DNA of 64,000 nucleotides from Alloalcanivorax mobilis (GTDB taxonomy: Bacteria; Pseudomonadota; Gammaproteobacteria; Pseudomonadales; Alcanivoracaceae): assembly GCF_002864685.1 (NCBI RefSeq), contig NZ_NMQZ01000014.1, forward strand, positions 48,144 to 112,143, given 5' to 3'. Below, one piece after another: positions 20,972 through 31,906 of this stretch (its first letter is position 1; the number at the start of each line of letters is the position of its first letter). The notes below the pieces were generated by a model. It saw only the letters and a list, made by a program, of their open reading frames with translations. It did not search any database and had not been told where the DNA came from. A program made the translations under genes and the position numbers.

Positions 20972-21988
20972 TCACAGATAGTCTTTTATCAACGCCTCCA
21001 CCAGCAGCACGCCGTTGTGCGCGGCCCCGGTTTTAATGTTGTCCGCCACCGTCCAGAAACTGAGGCTGCCCTGCCCATCAATGTCTTCGCGCACGCGGGC
21101 AATGCGCACCGTCAAGGTGTCGAGAATCTGTTTGACCGGCGAGGCGCCGTCGCCTTCGGCGCCGTTGTCCATGTGCACGCCGGGGGCGTGGTCCCAGCAG
21201 GCTTCCGCCTGGGCCAGCGTTACCGGCAGGGTACCCTGCACGCGCACCGACTGCGACAGGCCATGGAACACCGGCACCTGCACGCAGGTCACGTCCACCG
21301 CCAGATCCGGCTGGCCCAGTACGCGGCGGGTCTCCAGCATCAGCTTGAGCTCTTCACTGGTGTAGCCGTTGTCCTGCAGGCGGCCGGCCACCGGGATCAG
21401 ATTAAAGGCGTGCTGCGCGCCCTCGCCTTCGTCGGCGTCGAGCCCGTTGAGCAAGCGCGCGCTCTGCCGGGCAAGCCGTTCCACACCGTTGCGGCCGGCC
21501 GACGACGCCGCCTGCATCTGGGTCACGGTGACCTGGGTCAACTCACCTTGTGCCAGCAGCGGCTTGAGCGCCAGCAGCAGTTGTACCGTGGCGGCGTCCG
21601 GCGCGGCCACCAGGTTGCGCTCGCGGGCGGCGGCCAGCTGCTCATCGTTAACGCCGGCCACCACCAGGGGCACATCGGATTCGTAACGGTACGCCGGCGA
21701 CAGATCGATCACCATGGCGCCCGCTTCAATGGCGCGCGGCACCAGTTCCTGGGACACCGCGGCACCGGCCGCGAACACCACCAGTTGCACCTGGGAAAAA
21801 TCGAACTCCTCGGCCTTGCCCACTTTCAGTGAGCGCTTGCCAAAATGCACGGTCTTGCCCTGGCTGCTTTCCGAGCCCAGCGCGAACAATTCACCGAGTG
21901 GCGGTTGCCGTTCGGCAAGCAGCTCCAGAAAAGCCCCGCCCACCAGGCCGGTGGCGCCCACTATCGCGAGTGCCGGTTGGTATGACAT
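20972..21988 (-). CDS. usg: USG-1-like aspartate-semialdehyde dehydrogenase paralogue, catalytic Cys missing
   Basis: 338 residues with the N-terminal NADP-binding fold (IVGATGLVGG) and ASADH-like dimerisation domain. Where active enzymes have the nucleophilic cysteine (NPNCST-like), this protein reads AAPDAAT, giving alanine at 132. It is therefore unlikely to be an active dehydrogenase. USG-1 proteins occur next to asd and before fimV in Pseudomonas; their role is unknown. Heptad element 5 separates it from asd. Start ATG at 21988 has GGAG 8 nt upstream. Confidence 0.88.
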   Translation of the reverse strand: MSYQPALAIVGATGLVGGAFLELLAERQPPLGELFALGSESSQGKTVHFGKRSLKVGKAEEFDFSQVQLVVFAAGAAVSQELVPRAIEAGAMVIDLSPAYRYESDVPLVVAGVNDEQLAAARERNLVAAPDAATVQLLLALKPLLAQGELTQVTVTQMQAASSAGRNGVERLARQSARLLNGLDADEGEGAQHAFNLIPVAGRLQDNGYTSEELKLMLETRRVLGQPDLAVDVTCVQVPVFHGLSQSVRVQGTLPVTLAQAEACWDHAPGVHMDNGAEGDGASPVKQILDTLTVRIARVREDIDGQGSLSFWTVADNIKTGAAHNGVLLVEALIKDYL

Positions 21989-22023
21989 GTGTTTCTCCGG
22001 GGAGGTGTCTGAGTGAGTTTTGG

Positions 22024-22171
22024 GACGCCGGACGCTGGACGCCGGACGCCGGACGCTAAACCCCCATCTTCACAGTTTGGCGGCTACGCAGAAGCACTTG
22101 TGCGTAGCCGCAAGGGTGGCCCACCCGGGTTTTGACTTTAGCGTCTAGCGTCCGGCGTCCAGCGTCCAGCC
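22024..22171. repeat. Heptad inverted-repeat element 5 (GACGCYR type)
   Basis: Five units at 22024-22058 (GACGCCG, GACGCTG, GACGCCG, GACGCCG, GACGCTA) face four inverted units at 22139-22166 plus a partial one. The loop holds a perfect 11-bp hairpin, GCGGCTACGCA at 22080-22090 with its complement at 22101-22111. The AGCCGCAA...GGGTTTTGACTTTAGCG core follows. The right arm ends a few bases from the asd stop codon at 22174. Confidence 0.93.
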
Positions 22172-22173
22172 CT

Positions 22174-23286
22174 TTATCGTTCCAACAAAATCCGCAACAT
22201 CCGACGCAGCGGTTCGGCGGCGCCCCAGAGGAGCTGATCGCCGACCGTGAAGGCGTTCAGGAACCGCGGGCCCATGTTGAGTTTGCGCAGCCGGCCCACG
22301 GGCACGGTCAGGGTGCCGGTCACGGCGGTGGGGGTCAGGTCGCGCAGGGTGGCTTCTTTCTCGTTGGCAACCACTTTGACCCAGTCGTTGGCCTGGCCAA
22401 TACGATCATAGATCTCGTCCAGGGGCACGTCTTTCTTCAGCTTCACGGTGAGAGCCTGGGCGTGGCAACGCATGGCGCCGATGCGCACACAGGTGCCGTC
22501 CAGGGGAATCGGGTGATCGCCACGGCCAAGAATCTTGTTGGTCTCGGCCTGAGCTTTCCACTCTTCCTTGCTCTGGCCGTTGTCCATCTCTTTATCGATC
22601 CACGGCAGCAGGGAGCCGGCCAGCGGGAAGCCGAAATGGTCGCGGGGCATGGCGTCGCCGCGCATGGAGGTGGCCACTTGCCGATCAATGTCGAGAATGG
22701 CGCTGGCCGGGTCGGCCAGGTGACGGGCAACATCGCCGTGAATGGCGCCCATCTGCGCGATCAATTCACGCATGTTCTGCGCGCCGGCGCCGGAGGCCGC
22801 CTGGTAGGTCTGGGCGCTGGCCCACTCCACCAGATCGGCATTGAACAGCCCGCCCAGTGCCATCAGCATCAAACTGACGGTGCAATTGCCGCCGACGAAA
22901 TCCAGGGTACCGCGATCCAGTGCCTGGTCGATCACCTTGCGATTGACCGGGTCCAGCACGATCACGCTGTTGTCCGCCATGCGCAAGGTCGAGGCGGCGT
23001 CGATCCAGTAGCCTTTCCAGCCGGCCTCGCGCAATTTCGGGTACACCTCATTGGTGTAGTCGCCGCCCTGGCAGGTGACGATCACGTCCAGGGCTTTCAG
23101 ATCATCCACGCTCTTGGCGTCGCCAAGGGTGGGAATGTCCTTGCCCACGTCCGGGCCTTGCTGGCCGACCTGGGAGGTGGAAAAGAACACCGGTTCGATG
23201 TCTTTGAAGTCATTTTCTTCGCGCATGCGGTCCATCAATACGGAACCGACCATGCCGCGCCAGCCGATAAAACCGACTTTCTTCAT
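22174..23286 (-). CDS. asd: Aspartate-semialdehyde dehydrogenase
   Basis: 370 residues. It reduces aspartyl phosphate to the semialdehyde used for lysine, threonine, methionine and diaminopimelate. The N-terminus [18 protein letters not shown] is the E. coli-type enzyme. The nucleophile is C135 in [10 protein letters not shown], and the later [11 protein letters not shown] segment holds the catalytic histidine. It lies 52 nt after leuB. A GAAAGGGC/GCCCTTTC hairpin (23302-23319) lies in its leader. Confidence 0.97.
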   Translation of the reverse strand: MKKVGFIGWRGMVGSVLMDRMREENDFKDIEPVFFSTSQVGQQGPDVGKDIPTLGDAKSVDDLKALDVIVTCQGGDYTNEVYPKLREAGWKGYWIDAASTLRMADNSVIVLDPVNRKVIDQALDRGTLDFVGGNCTVSLMLMALGGLFNADLVEWASAQTYQAASGAGAQNMRELIAQMGAIHGDVARHLADPASAILDIDRQVATSMRGDAMPRDHFGFPLAGSLLPWIDKEMDNGQSKEEWKAQAETNKILGRGDHPIPLDGTCVRIGAMRCHAQALTVKLKKDVPLDEIYDRIGQANDWVKVVANEKEATLRDLTPTAVTGTLTVPVGRLRKLNMGPRFLNAFTVGDQLLWGAAEPLRRMLRILLER

Positions 23287-23338
23287 GTAAACCTGTCTCC
23301 CGAAAGGGCTCGCCCTTTCTTTCTGTGGATGATGGGGT

Positions 23339-24415
23339 TCAGCCGTGGCTCAGCGCTTCGGCGACGGCGGCGCCCATTTCCCCGGTGCTCACTTTACGAG
23401 TGCCCTCGGTGTAAATATCCGCGGTTCTCAACCCCTGATCCAGCACCTTTTCCACGGCGCTTTCGATGGCATCGGCCACGTCGCCGCGCTGCAGGCTGTA
23501 ACGCATCAGCATGGCCAGCGACATGATCGTCGCCAGCGGGTTGGCGATGCCCTGGCCGGCGATGTCCGGCGCCGAGCCGTGGCAGGGTTCGTACAGGCCC
23601 TTGCGGTTCTCGTCCAGGGACGCGGAGGGCAGCATGCCGATGGAGCCGGTGAGCATGGCGGCTTCATCGGAGAGGATGTCACCGAACAGGTTGCCGGTGA
23701 CGATCACGTCGAATTGTTTGGGCGCGCGCACCAGTTGCATGGCGGCGTTGTCCACGTACATGTGCGACAGCTCGATCTCTGGGTAGGCTTTCGCTTCCTC
23801 GGTGACCACTTCTTTCCACAGCTCGGTGACCTCCAGCACATTGGCCTTGTCCACCGAACAGACGCGCTTGCCGCGCTGCATGGCCAGGTCGAAGGCGACC
23901 CGCGCGATGCGCTTCATTTCCGATTCGGAATACACGTAGGTATTGAAGCCGACGCGCTCGCCGTTTTCTTCCTTGATGCCGCGCGGCTGGCCGAAATAGA
24001 TGCCGCCGGTGAGCTCGCGCACGATCAGGATATCCAGCCCCGACACCACTTCCGGTTTAAGACTGGAGGCGTCGGCCAGTTGCGGAAACAGAATCGCCGG
24101 GCGCAGGTTGGCGAACAGCCCCAGCGAGGAGCGCAGCCGCAGCAGGCCGCGCTCGGGCCGTTTGTCGCGCTCAATGGTGTCCCATTTCGGCCCGCCGATG
24201 GCACCGAACAGAATGGCGTCGGCGGCGCGCGCCTTGGCCAGGGTGGATTCGGGCAGCGGATCGCCTTCGGCGTCGTAGGCGGCGCCGCCGACCAGCGCCT
24301 GGTCCAGTTCCACGTTCAGATCGAACCGTTGTTCAGCGGCGCTCAGCACACGCAGTGCCTGTTCAACGATTTCCGGGCCAATGCCGTCACCCGGCAATAC
24401 CAGAATAGAGCTCAT
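23339..24415 (-). CDS. leuB: 3-isopropylmalate dehydrogenase
   Basis: 358 residues. NAD-dependent oxidative decarboxylase of leucine synthesis. The N-terminus [12 protein letters not shown] and the signature [25 protein letters not shown] are present, with [15 protein letters not shown] near the C-terminus. It follows leuC, leuD and a small lipoprotein gene, in the usual order apart from that insertion. Confidence 0.98.
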   Translation of the reverse strand: MSSILVLPGDGIGPEIVEQALRVLSAAEQRFDLNVELDQALVGGAAYDAEGDPLPESTLAKARAADAILFGAIGGPKWDTIERDKRPERGLLRLRSSLGLFANLRPAILFPQLADASSLKPEVVSGLDILIVRELTGGIYFGQPRGIKEENGERVGFNTYVYSESEMKRIARVAFDLAMQRGKRVCSVDKANVLEVTELWKEVVTEEAKAYPEIELSHMYVDNAAMQLVRAPKQFDVIVTGNLFGDILSDEAAMLTGSIGMLPSASLDENRKGLYEPCHGSAPDIAGQGIANPLATIMSLAMLMRYSLQRGDVADAIESAVEKVLDQGLRTADIYTEGTRKVSTGEMGAAVAEALSHG

Positions 24416-24501
24416 ATTTTGTCCTGTTTACGAGGCGCGCGGCCCCTGATCCAGTTGTCCGTTGTTCCATTGAGTGGCCATTAACCGGTGCGGCGACACC
24501 C

Positions 24502-24930
24502 TTAAAACGTTGTCTCGTCCAGAATCGGCACCACCCCGGAGCCGGCTTTGCCAAGCACCGCCTGGTAGGCGTGCTCACCGTTGCCCTGGCTGATCGTGAT
24601 GGCGTAATTCGCGGCCGCGTCGAAGCGGCACTCCAGCGTGCCGAAGCGCAACCTGCCACCGTGGTCGGCGAACACCCGCAGGCTGTGTTGCCCAGCGCTC
24701 AAACGCACCTGTTGCGCACCGCCCTGCTCCGCCACCCGCACGCCGTCCACGGCGAACACAGCGGCGGTGGCCGGCCAACGCCCTTCGCCGCCCTGCCCGG
24801 CCGCCTGATCGCTCACGGTCACGACGGCCACGGGCTGGTCGTCGCCCGGCGGCTGATACAGCGGCACCCCGGCACAGCCAGCCAGCAACGTGGCCAGCAA
24901 CAGGCTCGCGAGCGCGCGCGGCGACGGCAT
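24502..24930 (-). CDS. Predicted lipoprotein between leuD and leuB
   Basis: 142 residues with a type II signal peptide: hydrophobic residues 7-17 and the lipobox LAGC with C19. The mature part contains QVRLSAGQHSLRVFAD, a segment often seen in small lipoproteins with a carboxypeptidase-regulatory-like beta fold, then a two-cysteine-poor C-terminus. Its ATG directly follows the leuD TAA with no gap, so it is almost surely in the leu transcript. The function is unknown, and it breaks the common leuD-leuB adjacency. Confidence 0.8.
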   Translation of the reverse strand: MPSPRALASLLLATLLAGCAGVPLYQPPGDDQPVAVVTVSDQAAGQGGEGRWPATAAVFAVDGVRVAEQGGAQQVRLSAGQHSLRVFADHGGRLRFGTLECRFDAAANYAITISQGNGEHAYQAVLGKAGSGVVPILDETTF

Positions 24931-25581
24931 TTAGAGCGCCGGTTCCTGGAACACCCAGGGTTCCGATTGCGCGCGGCGCGCCTCGTACTCACGGATGGCG
25001 TCCGCCTGCTGCAGGCTCAGGCCGATCTCGTCGAGGCCATTGAGCAGGCAGTGCTTGCGGAACTCATCAATCTCGAACGGAAAACGCTCGCCTGACGGGC
25101 TGAGCACACACTGGTTTTCCAGATCAATGGTCAACTGGAACGCCTCGTTTTCGGCTTCCGCCTTGAAAAGGCCGTCAACGGTAGCTTCACTGAGCACAAT
25201 CGGCAACAGGCCATTCTTGAAGCAGTTGTTGTAGAAAATGTCCGCGTAGCTGGGCGCGATCACCGCCCGGAAGCCGAAATCCATCAGCGCCCAGGGGGCA
25301 TGCTCGCGGCTTGAGCCACAGCCGAAATTACGCCGGGCAAGCAACACGCTGGCACCTTGATATTGCGGCTTATTGAGCACGAAGTCCGGGTTTTTCGGGC
25401 GCGCCTCGTTGTCCTGCCCCGGATGGCCTTCGTCCAGATAACGCCACTCGTCGAACAGATTCGGGCCGAAGCCGGTGCGCTTGATCGACTTGAGAAACTG
25501 CTTGGGAATGATCTGGTCGGTGTCCACGTTGGCGCGATCCAGCGGCGCCACCAGGCCGGTATGTTTAACGAACTTTTCCAT
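24931..25581 (-). CDS. leuD: 3-isopropylmalate dehydratase small subunit
   Basis: 216 residues. With LeuC it isomerises 2- to 3-isopropylmalate. The [15 protein letters not shown] signature is present. ATG at 25581 was chosen (MEKFVKHTG), with AAGGAG 8 nt upstream; the open frame continues upstream into leuC without a family match. The gene is 22 nt from leuC. Confidence 0.97.
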   Translation of the reverse strand: MEKFVKHTGLVAPLDRANVDTDQIIPKQFLKSIKRTGFGPNLFDEWRYLDEGHPGQDNEARPKNPDFVLNKPQYQGASVLLARRNFGCGSSREHAPWALMDFGFRAVIAPSYADIFYNNCFKNGLLPIVLSEATVDGLFKAEAENEAFQLTIDLENQCVLSPSGERFPFEIDEFRKHCLLNGLDEIGLSLQQADAIREYEARRAQSEPWVFQEPAL

Positions 25582-25603
25582 GCTCTGTCTCCTTAGCAGG
25601 CTG

Positions 25604-27034
25604 CTAGGCGCCCAGTTCACGCACATCGACGAAATGACCGGCCACCGCGGCGGCCGCGGCCATCGCCGGGCTCACCAGATGGGTGCGCCCGCCGTTACCC
25701 TGGCGCCCTTCGAAATTGCGGTTCGAGGTGGAGGCGCAATGCTCGCCGGGTTGCAGGCGGTCCGGGTTCATCGCCAGGCACATGGAACAGCCCGGCTCGC
25801 GCCATTCAAAACCCGCTTCCAGGAAGATCTTGTCCAGGCCTTCCTTTTCCGCCTGCTGTTTAACCAGGCCGGAACCGGGCACCACCAGCACCTGCTTCAC
25901 CGAATCCGCTTTCTTGCGGCCCTTGGCCACGGCGGCGGCGGCGCGCAGATCCTCGATGCGGGAATTGGTGCACGAGCCGATAAACACCCGGTCCACATTG
26001 ATGTCGCCAACCCGGATGCCGGGTTTCAGGCCCATGTATTCATAGGCCCGCAGCATGCCCGAGCGTTTCACTTCATCGGATTCGGCGGCCGGGTCCGGCA
26101 GCGGCACGTCCACCGGAATCACCATTTCCGGGCTGGTGCCCCAGGACACCTGCGGTTTGATGTCGGCGGCGTTGATTTCCACCACCGTGTCGAAGCGCGC
26201 GTCGGCGTCGGACACCAGCGTGCGCCAGTACGCCTCGGCCTTGTCCCAGTCGGCTCCGGTGGGGCTGTAGGGGCGGCCTTTCACATAGTCGATGGTGGTG
26301 TCGTCCACCGCCACCATGCCGGCCCGGGCACCCGCCTCGATGGACATATTGCACACCGTCATGCGGCCTTCCAGGCTCAGCGAGCGGATCGCGCTGCCGG
26401 CGAACTCAATGGCGTGGCCGTTGCCACCGGCGGTGCCGATCACGCCGATAATGTGCAGCACCACGTCCTTGGCGGTGACACCCGGGCCCAGGTCGCCTTC
26501 CACCTTGACCTGCATGTTCTTCATTTTCTTGGCCACCAGGGTCTGGGTGGCGAGCACGTGTTCCACCTCGCTGGTGCCAATGCCGTGGGCCAGACAGCCC
26601 AGGGCGCCATTGGTGGAGGTGTGCGAATCGCCGCACACCACGGTCATGCCGGGCAGTACCGCGCCCTGCTCCGGGGCCATCACATGAACGATGCCCTGGC
26701 GCACGTCACCAATGCCGAATTCGGTGATGCCGAACTCGCGGGTGTTGTCCTGCAAGGTGGTCACCTGCAACCGCGACGTCTCGTCGACGATGTCGGCGGC
26801 GCTCTGGAACGGCGTGGTCGGCACGTTGTGATCCAGCGTCGCCACCGAGGCACCCGCGCGCCACGGCTTGCGCCCGGCCAGCCGCAGGCCTTCGAACGCC
26901 TGCGGCGAGGTCACCTCATGAATGATCTGGCGATCAATATAGATCAGCGCCGAGCCGTCTTCCCGCTCGGTAATCAGGTGGGCATCCCACAGTTTGTCGT
27001 ACAGTGTTTTGCCGGAGAAGGTTGTGGCGGACAT
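25604..27034 (-). CDS. leuC: 3-isopropylmalate dehydratase large subunit
   Basis: 476-residue aconitase-family protein. The [4Fe-4S] cysteines are in GSCTNSR and in [15 protein letters not shown] at 27034 ([16 protein letters not shown]) has GGGAG 8 nt ahead and is preferred over the in-frame ATG 15 nt upstream. It heads the leuCD-lipoprotein-leuB-asd series and diverges from a LysR gene that may regulate it. Confidence 0.97.
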   Translation of the reverse strand: MSATTFSGKTLYDKLWDAHLITEREDGSALIYIDRQIIHEVTSPQAFEGLRLAGRKPWRAGASVATLDHNVPTTPFQSAADIVDETSRLQVTTLQDNTREFGITEFGIGDVRQGIVHVMAPEQGAVLPGMTVVCGDSHTSTNGALGCLAHGIGTSEVEHVLATQTLVAKKMKNMQVKVEGDLGPGVTAKDVVLHIIGVIGTAGGNGHAIEFAGSAIRSLSLEGRMTVCNMSIEAGARAGMVAVDDTTIDYVKGRPYSPTGADWDKAEAYWRTLVSDADARFDTVVEINAADIKPQVSWGTSPEMVIPVDVPLPDPAAESDEVKRSGMLRAYEYMGLKPGIRVGDINVDRVFIGSCTNSRIEDLRAAAAVAKGRKKADSVKQVLVVPGSGLVKQQAEKEGLDKIFLEAGFEWREPGCSMCLAMNPDRLQPGEHCASTSNRNFEGRQGNGGRTHLVSPAMAAAAAVAGHFVDVRELGA

Positions 27035-27176
27035 AAGGCTGGCTCCCATTCGATGCCCACACTGTACGCAGGGGCTTAATATAATTCCAATTCATATTTT
27101 TTATGTTTAGGATTCCTTAGAGTTATCTGAAAGGCTGACGTCAGACGGACGGCTCGAAGCGACTTGGGACGGGCTG
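27035..27176. promoter_or_regulatory. AT-rich leuC leader / divergent promoter region
   Basis: The first 90 bp upstream of leuC are strikingly AT-rich (around TATAATTCCAATTCATATTTTTTATG) against the GC-rich genome. They lie between divergent leuC and the LysR regulator gene, where LysR-type proteins usually bind. A TATATT on the minus strand could be a leuC -10, but no good -35 was found. The operator assignment is inference. Confidence 0.45.
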
Positions 27177-27329
27177 GACGCTAGACGCCGGACGCCGGAC
27201 GCTAAAACCCCTAAAAACCCCCGACCCGAAGGTTTGCGGGGTTACAGCATCTGCTTGCGTAGCCGCAAAGCTATCCGGTTCCGGGTTTTGACTTTAGCGT
27301 CCAGCGTCCAGCGTCCAGCGTCCAGCGTC
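27177..27329. repeat. Heptad inverted-repeat element 6 (GACGCYR type)
   Basis: Four units (GACGCTA, GACGCCG, GACGCCG, GACGCTA) at 27177-27204 face five inverted units (TAGCGTC then four CAGCGTC) at 27295-27329. The loop has TGCGTAGCCGCAA, 14 nt, then GGGTTTTGACTT. Unlike most members it lies between two divergent genes, 39 nt before the LysR start, so it is not a 3' end of either. Confidence 0.92.
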
Positions 27330-27368
27330 TGCCAAACATTCCCTCCTCCAACCCTCGGAACCAGCCCC

Positions 27369-28271
27369 ATGGACACCCAATCCCTCAACGCATTTATGGC
27401 GGTCGCTGAAAGCGGGTCGTTTTCCGGGGCGGCGGAGCGGTTGTTTCTGACCCAGCCGGCGGTCAGCAAGCGCATCGCCCAACTTGAGCAACAGCTCGGG
27501 GCCCGCTTGTTTGATCGCATCGGCCGCCGCATCAGCTTGACCGAGGCGGGCCGGGCGCTGTTGCCGCGCGCCCGCCAGGTGCTGCTGGAGCTGGAGGACA
27601 TGGGCCGGGAGATCGGCAATCTGACCAGCGCGGTGGGCGGCACCTTGCGCATCGGCACCAGCCATCACATTGGCCTGCACCGCTTGCCGCCGGTGCTGCG
27701 GCGGTTTTCCCGGGAGTATCCGGAGGTCAAACTGGACATTGATTTTATCGATTCCGAGGAAGCCTGGGAGGCGGTGCTGCACGGCGATCTGGAACTGGGG
27801 GTGGTGACCCTGCCGCCGGAACCGGACAGCCGCCTGCTCAGCGAGGTGATCTGGCACGACCCGCTGGTGTTCATGGCGGCGCCGGAGCACCCCCTGGCCG
27901 GCCGCGAGCACCTGCCGCTCGCCACCCTGACCGATTACAGCGCCATCCTTCCCTCTCCGGTGACCTTCACCCGGGGCATCGTCGAACGGCTGTTCGGCGA
28001 ACAGGGCCTGAGCCTGAATATCTCCATGTCCACCAATTATCTGGAGACCATTCACATGATGGTCTCCATCGGCCTGGGCTGGAGCGTTCTACCGCAGACC
28101 ATGCTCGACGACAGCGTGGTGCGCCTTAACGTGGACACCCCCCTGCCGCTGCGCCAGCTCGGCGTGGTCACCCACCCGCGCCGCAGCCGCTCCAACGCGG
28201 CGGCGGCGTTTCTGGGGTTGTTGGGGAAGGCGCCAGACGCTAGACGCCTGACGCCGGACGCCGGACGCTAA
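27369..28271 (+). CDS. LysR-family transcriptional regulator
   Basis: 300 residues. The N-terminal winged helix-turn-helix (LNAFMAVAESGSFSGAAERL, then TQPAVSKRIAQLE) is followed by a periplasmic-binding-protein-like effector domain. ATG at 27369 gives the normal LysR N-terminus. The gene diverges from leuC, so control of leucine synthesis is likely but not shown. The last 12 residues (PDARRLTPDAGR) are encoded by the repeat units of element 7, and the TAA stop is formed by the end of the last GACGC unit. Confidence 0.9.
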   Translation: MDTQSLNAFMAVAESGSFSGAAERLFLTQPAVSKRIAQLEQQLGARLFDRIGRRISLTEAGRALLPRARQVLLELEDMGREIGNLTSAVGGTLRIGTSHHIGLHRLPPVLRRFSREYPEVKLDIDFIDSEEAWEAVLHGDLELGVVTLPPEPDSRLLSEVIWHDPLVFMAAPEHPLAGREHLPLATLTDYSAILPSPVTFTRGIVERLFGEQGLSLNISMSTNYLETIHMMVSIGLGWSVLPQTMLDDSVVRLNVDTPLPLRQLGVVTHPRRSRSNAAAAFLGLLGKAPDARRLTPDAGR

Positions 28272-28408
28272 GTCAAAACCCGGGCCGGCAGGCGTTGCGG
28301 CTGCGCATAGGGCCTTTGCGAAACAACCAAACCGATCAGACCACGGCGGTTTTAGCGTCAGGCGTCCAGCGTCCGGCGTCCGGCGTCTAGCGTCCTGTGT
28401 CCAGCGTT
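28229..28408. repeat. Heptad inverted-repeat element 7, overlapping two convergent gene ends
   Basis: Left-arm units (GACGCTA, GACGCCT, GACGCCG, GACGCCG, GACGCTA) at 28236-28270 lie inside the LysR frame. Right-arm units (TAGCGTC, AGGCGTC, CAGCGTC, CGGCGTC, CGGCGTC, TAGCGTC, CTGTGTC, CAGCGTT) at 28353-28408 extend into the MFS frame. The conserved core is inverted relative to elements 3, 5 and 6, reading GTCAAAACCCGGG right after the LysR stop. The polarity therefore follows the LysR gene. Confidence 0.93.
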
Positions 28409-29535
28409 CCCCCCATGCCCCGCCAGGCCACCCCCGCCGCCGCCAGTGCCACCACGCCGGCCACCAGAAAGCAGATCGGCCCCAGCGACGTCCAGAACAA
28501 ACCGCTGAGGCCGGCGCCGGCGGCCCAGCCGGCGCCGTAGCCGAGGCTGGAATAGAGCGCCTGGCCCTGGCCGGCGTGGTGTTCGCCGAAGGTGTGTTGC
28601 ACCCAGGCGATGCTGGCGGAGTGGAAGCTGGCGTAGCTGGCGGCGTGCAGCAGTTGCGCGGCGATCAGCCAGCCGAGGTGGGCGCCGCACAGCCCGATCA
28701 TGGCCCAGCGCAGGGCCGCCAGAAGCAGGCTCGCGATCAGCAGCGAGCGCAGTGGAAAGCGGCGCAGCAGGCGGTGGAACACCAGAAACAGGCCGACTTC
28801 GGCGATCACGCCCAGGGCCCACAGCAAACCAACGGTGAATTTGCTGAAGCCCAGGTCGGATAAATAGATGCTGTAAAAGGTGTAGTACGGTCCGTGCGAG
28901 GCCTGCATCAGAAACGAGGCGGCGATAAAGGCCTGCACGTCACGGCGCGCCAGCAGCGCTTTGATGCCGCCGGCACCACGCTGGCGCGGCGCGGTGGACC
29001 CGGCCGGCAGCAACAGCGTGCCCAGCCACAGCAGCCACAACAGGCTGGCCATCACCCAGGGCAACACGCTGATCGGCAACCGGTCCAGCGCCCAGCCCAC
29101 CACCAGCACCGCGCAGATAAAGCCGAGCGAACCCCACAGGCGCACCTGGCTGTAACGGTGCGCTTGATCGCCCAGAGCGCGCAGCGTCACCACTTCGAAC
29201 TGGGCCAGCACCGCGTTCCAGAAAAAGCTGAAGCTGGCCAGCAGCAGCGCCATGCTCCACACCCGGTCGACCCAGAACACCGGGACAAAGGCGATGGCGG
29301 CGGCCAGGTTACCGAAGCGGATAATGCGCAACCGCTGGCCGGTGCAATCGGCCAGCCAGCCCCACAGATTGGGGGCGCCGATCTTGGTGATCTGCGGCAC
29401 CGCCATCAGCAAGCCGATGGCGGCGGCGCTGAACCCCAGGCTCTTGAGGTACAGCGACCAGTAAGGCGCCAGGGTGCCGAGCAACGAGAAGTACAGAAAG
29501 TAGAAACCGGACAGTCGCCAGTAGTAAGGGAACAT
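28387..29535 (-). CDS. Major facilitator superfamily transporter (HcaT/MFS_1-like)
   Basis: 382 residues with 12 hydrophobic segments and the short N-terminus MFPYYWRLSGFYFLYFSLLGTLAPYW typical of the nucleoside:H+ symporter/HcaT-like branch of MFS. The substrate cannot be told from sequence. It lies upstream of element 7 and convergent to the LysR gene. Its last codons (TLDTGR and the TAG stop) come from repeat units. Confidence 0.85.
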   Translation of the reverse strand: MFPYYWRLSGFYFLYFSLLGTLAPYWSLYLKSLGFSAAAIGLLMAVPQITKIGAPNLWGWLADCTGQRLRIIRFGNLAAAIAFVPVFWVDRVWSMALLLASFSFFWNAVLAQFEVVTLRALGDQAHRYSQVRLWGSLGFICAVLVVGWALDRLPISVLPWVMASLLWLLWLGTLLLPAGSTAPRQRGAGGIKALLARRDVQAFIAASFLMQASHGPYYTFYSIYLSDLGFSKFTVGLLWALGVIAEVGLFLVFHRLLRRFPLRSLLIASLLLAALRWAMIGLCGAHLGWLIAAQLLHAASYASFHSASIAWVQHTFGEHHAGQGQALYSSLGYGAGWAAGAGLSGLFWTSLGPICFLVAGVVALAAAGVAWRGMGGTLDTGR

Positions 29536-29619
29536 CTGAGCAACTCTCTAAGGCATCGGGTTCTCTCGATGGCCCGGGCCGGGCCCGGCCAGGCGCGTGG
29601 GGCGCGCCCGGCAACGGGG

Positions 29620-30717
<1,098 letters not shown>

Positions 30718-30728
30718 GGGGTTCCTCG

Positions 30729-31658
30729 TTACCGGGGCGCGAAGCAATGATGGAAGTCTAGCAGCTGTTGGCGGGTGAGCATGAATACCCCCTCGCCGCC
30801 GCGTTCAAACTCAAACCAGAAGAACGGCACCTGCGGCCAGGCTGCCACCACATGGCGGTCACTGGCGCCCACCTCGACGATCAGCACACCCTCGTCGGTG
30901 AGATGGTCGGCCGCTTCGCGCAGCAGCCGGCGGGTGAAATCCAGGCCATCGCCGCCGGACGCCAGGGCCAGTTCCGGCTCGTGGCGATATTCCTCGGGCA
31001 TGGCGGCGATCTCGTCGGCGTCCACATAAGGCGGGTTGGACACGATCAGATCGTAACGGCCAGGCAGATTGTCGAAGCCGTCGGACAGTACCGCGCTGAC
31101 CTGATCGCCAACCCGGTGCGCGGCAATGTTCTGCTCGCACACCGCCAGCGCATCGGCGGAGATATCACTGGCGTCAACGCGGGCCTGTTCCAGCGCGTAG
31201 GCGCAGGCAATGGCGATGCAGCCGCTGCCGGTGCACAAATCCAGTACCGAGTGCACCTGCCCGGGGTCGAGCCAGGGCTGAAAACCCGCCTCGATCAGTT
31301 CGGCGATCGGCGAGCGCGGAATCAGCACCCGTTCGTCCACCGAGAACGGCAAGCCGCAGAACCAAGCCTGGCCGGTCAGATACGGCGTCGGCGTGCGGTC
31401 ATTGATGCGGCGTTTGATCAAACCAACGAAGCGTTCGATCTCATCGGCCAGCAAACGGGCGTCGAGCATGCGCGGGTCGGTGTCCAGGGGCAGCGCCAGC
31501 ACGTGCAGCAACAGCGCCAGAACTTCGTCGCCATGATCGTCGCTGCCATGGCCGAGAAACACGCCGGCGCGGCGCAACGCGGACTCCCCCCAGCGCAGGC
31601 AATCACGGGGAGTTTGCAGGGTGGCCAGGGCCTGTTGCTGTTCGCGGGGTTCGATCAC
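30729..31658 (-). CDS. prmB: Ribosomal protein L3 glutamine N5-methyltransferase
   Basis: 309-residue SAM-dependent methyltransferase. It methylates a glutamine of ribosomal protein L3. The SAM motif [14 protein letters not shown] and the catalytic NPPY ([13 protein letters not shown]) are present. GTG at 31658 was chosen because AGGAGG precedes it by 7 nt and the length matches the family; the frame is open 54 codons further upstream but that part shows no family similarity. It is in an operon with aroC. Confidence 0.95.
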   Translation of the reverse strand: MIEPREQQQALATLQTPRDCLRWGESALRRAGVFLGHGSDDHGDEVLALLLHVLALPLDTDPRMLDARLLADEIERFVGLIKRRINDRTPTPYLTGQAWFCGLPFSVDERVLIPRSPIAELIEAGFQPWLDPGQVHSVLDLCTGSGCIAIACAYALEQARVDASDISADALAVCEQNIAAHRVGDQVSAVLSDGFDNLPGRYDLIVSNPPYVDADEIAAMPEEYRHEPELALASGGDGLDFTRRLLREAADHLTDEGVLIVEVGASDRHVVAAWPQVPFFWFEFERGGEGVFMLTRQQLLDFHHCFAPR

Positions 31659-31906
31659 GTGGGGGCCTCCTGAACGGGCGCGCAAGAGTAGCACATTATC
31701 GGCGCGCGGAGCCCGTGATCGCGCAATGTAAAAATGTGCAGGTTTATTGCCTTGCCGCCGGTTCAAAGTGCTGACTTCGATGTAAAACATGTTAAATTGC
31801 GGGCGGTGAACGGGCCCCACGCGAATCTCATTGCAGCCAGGCGCACCCTGCCCTGCCGTGGAGCGGAGCCTCCTTATTTCCGGTGTCCAACTGCACTGAG
31901 GGTTCC

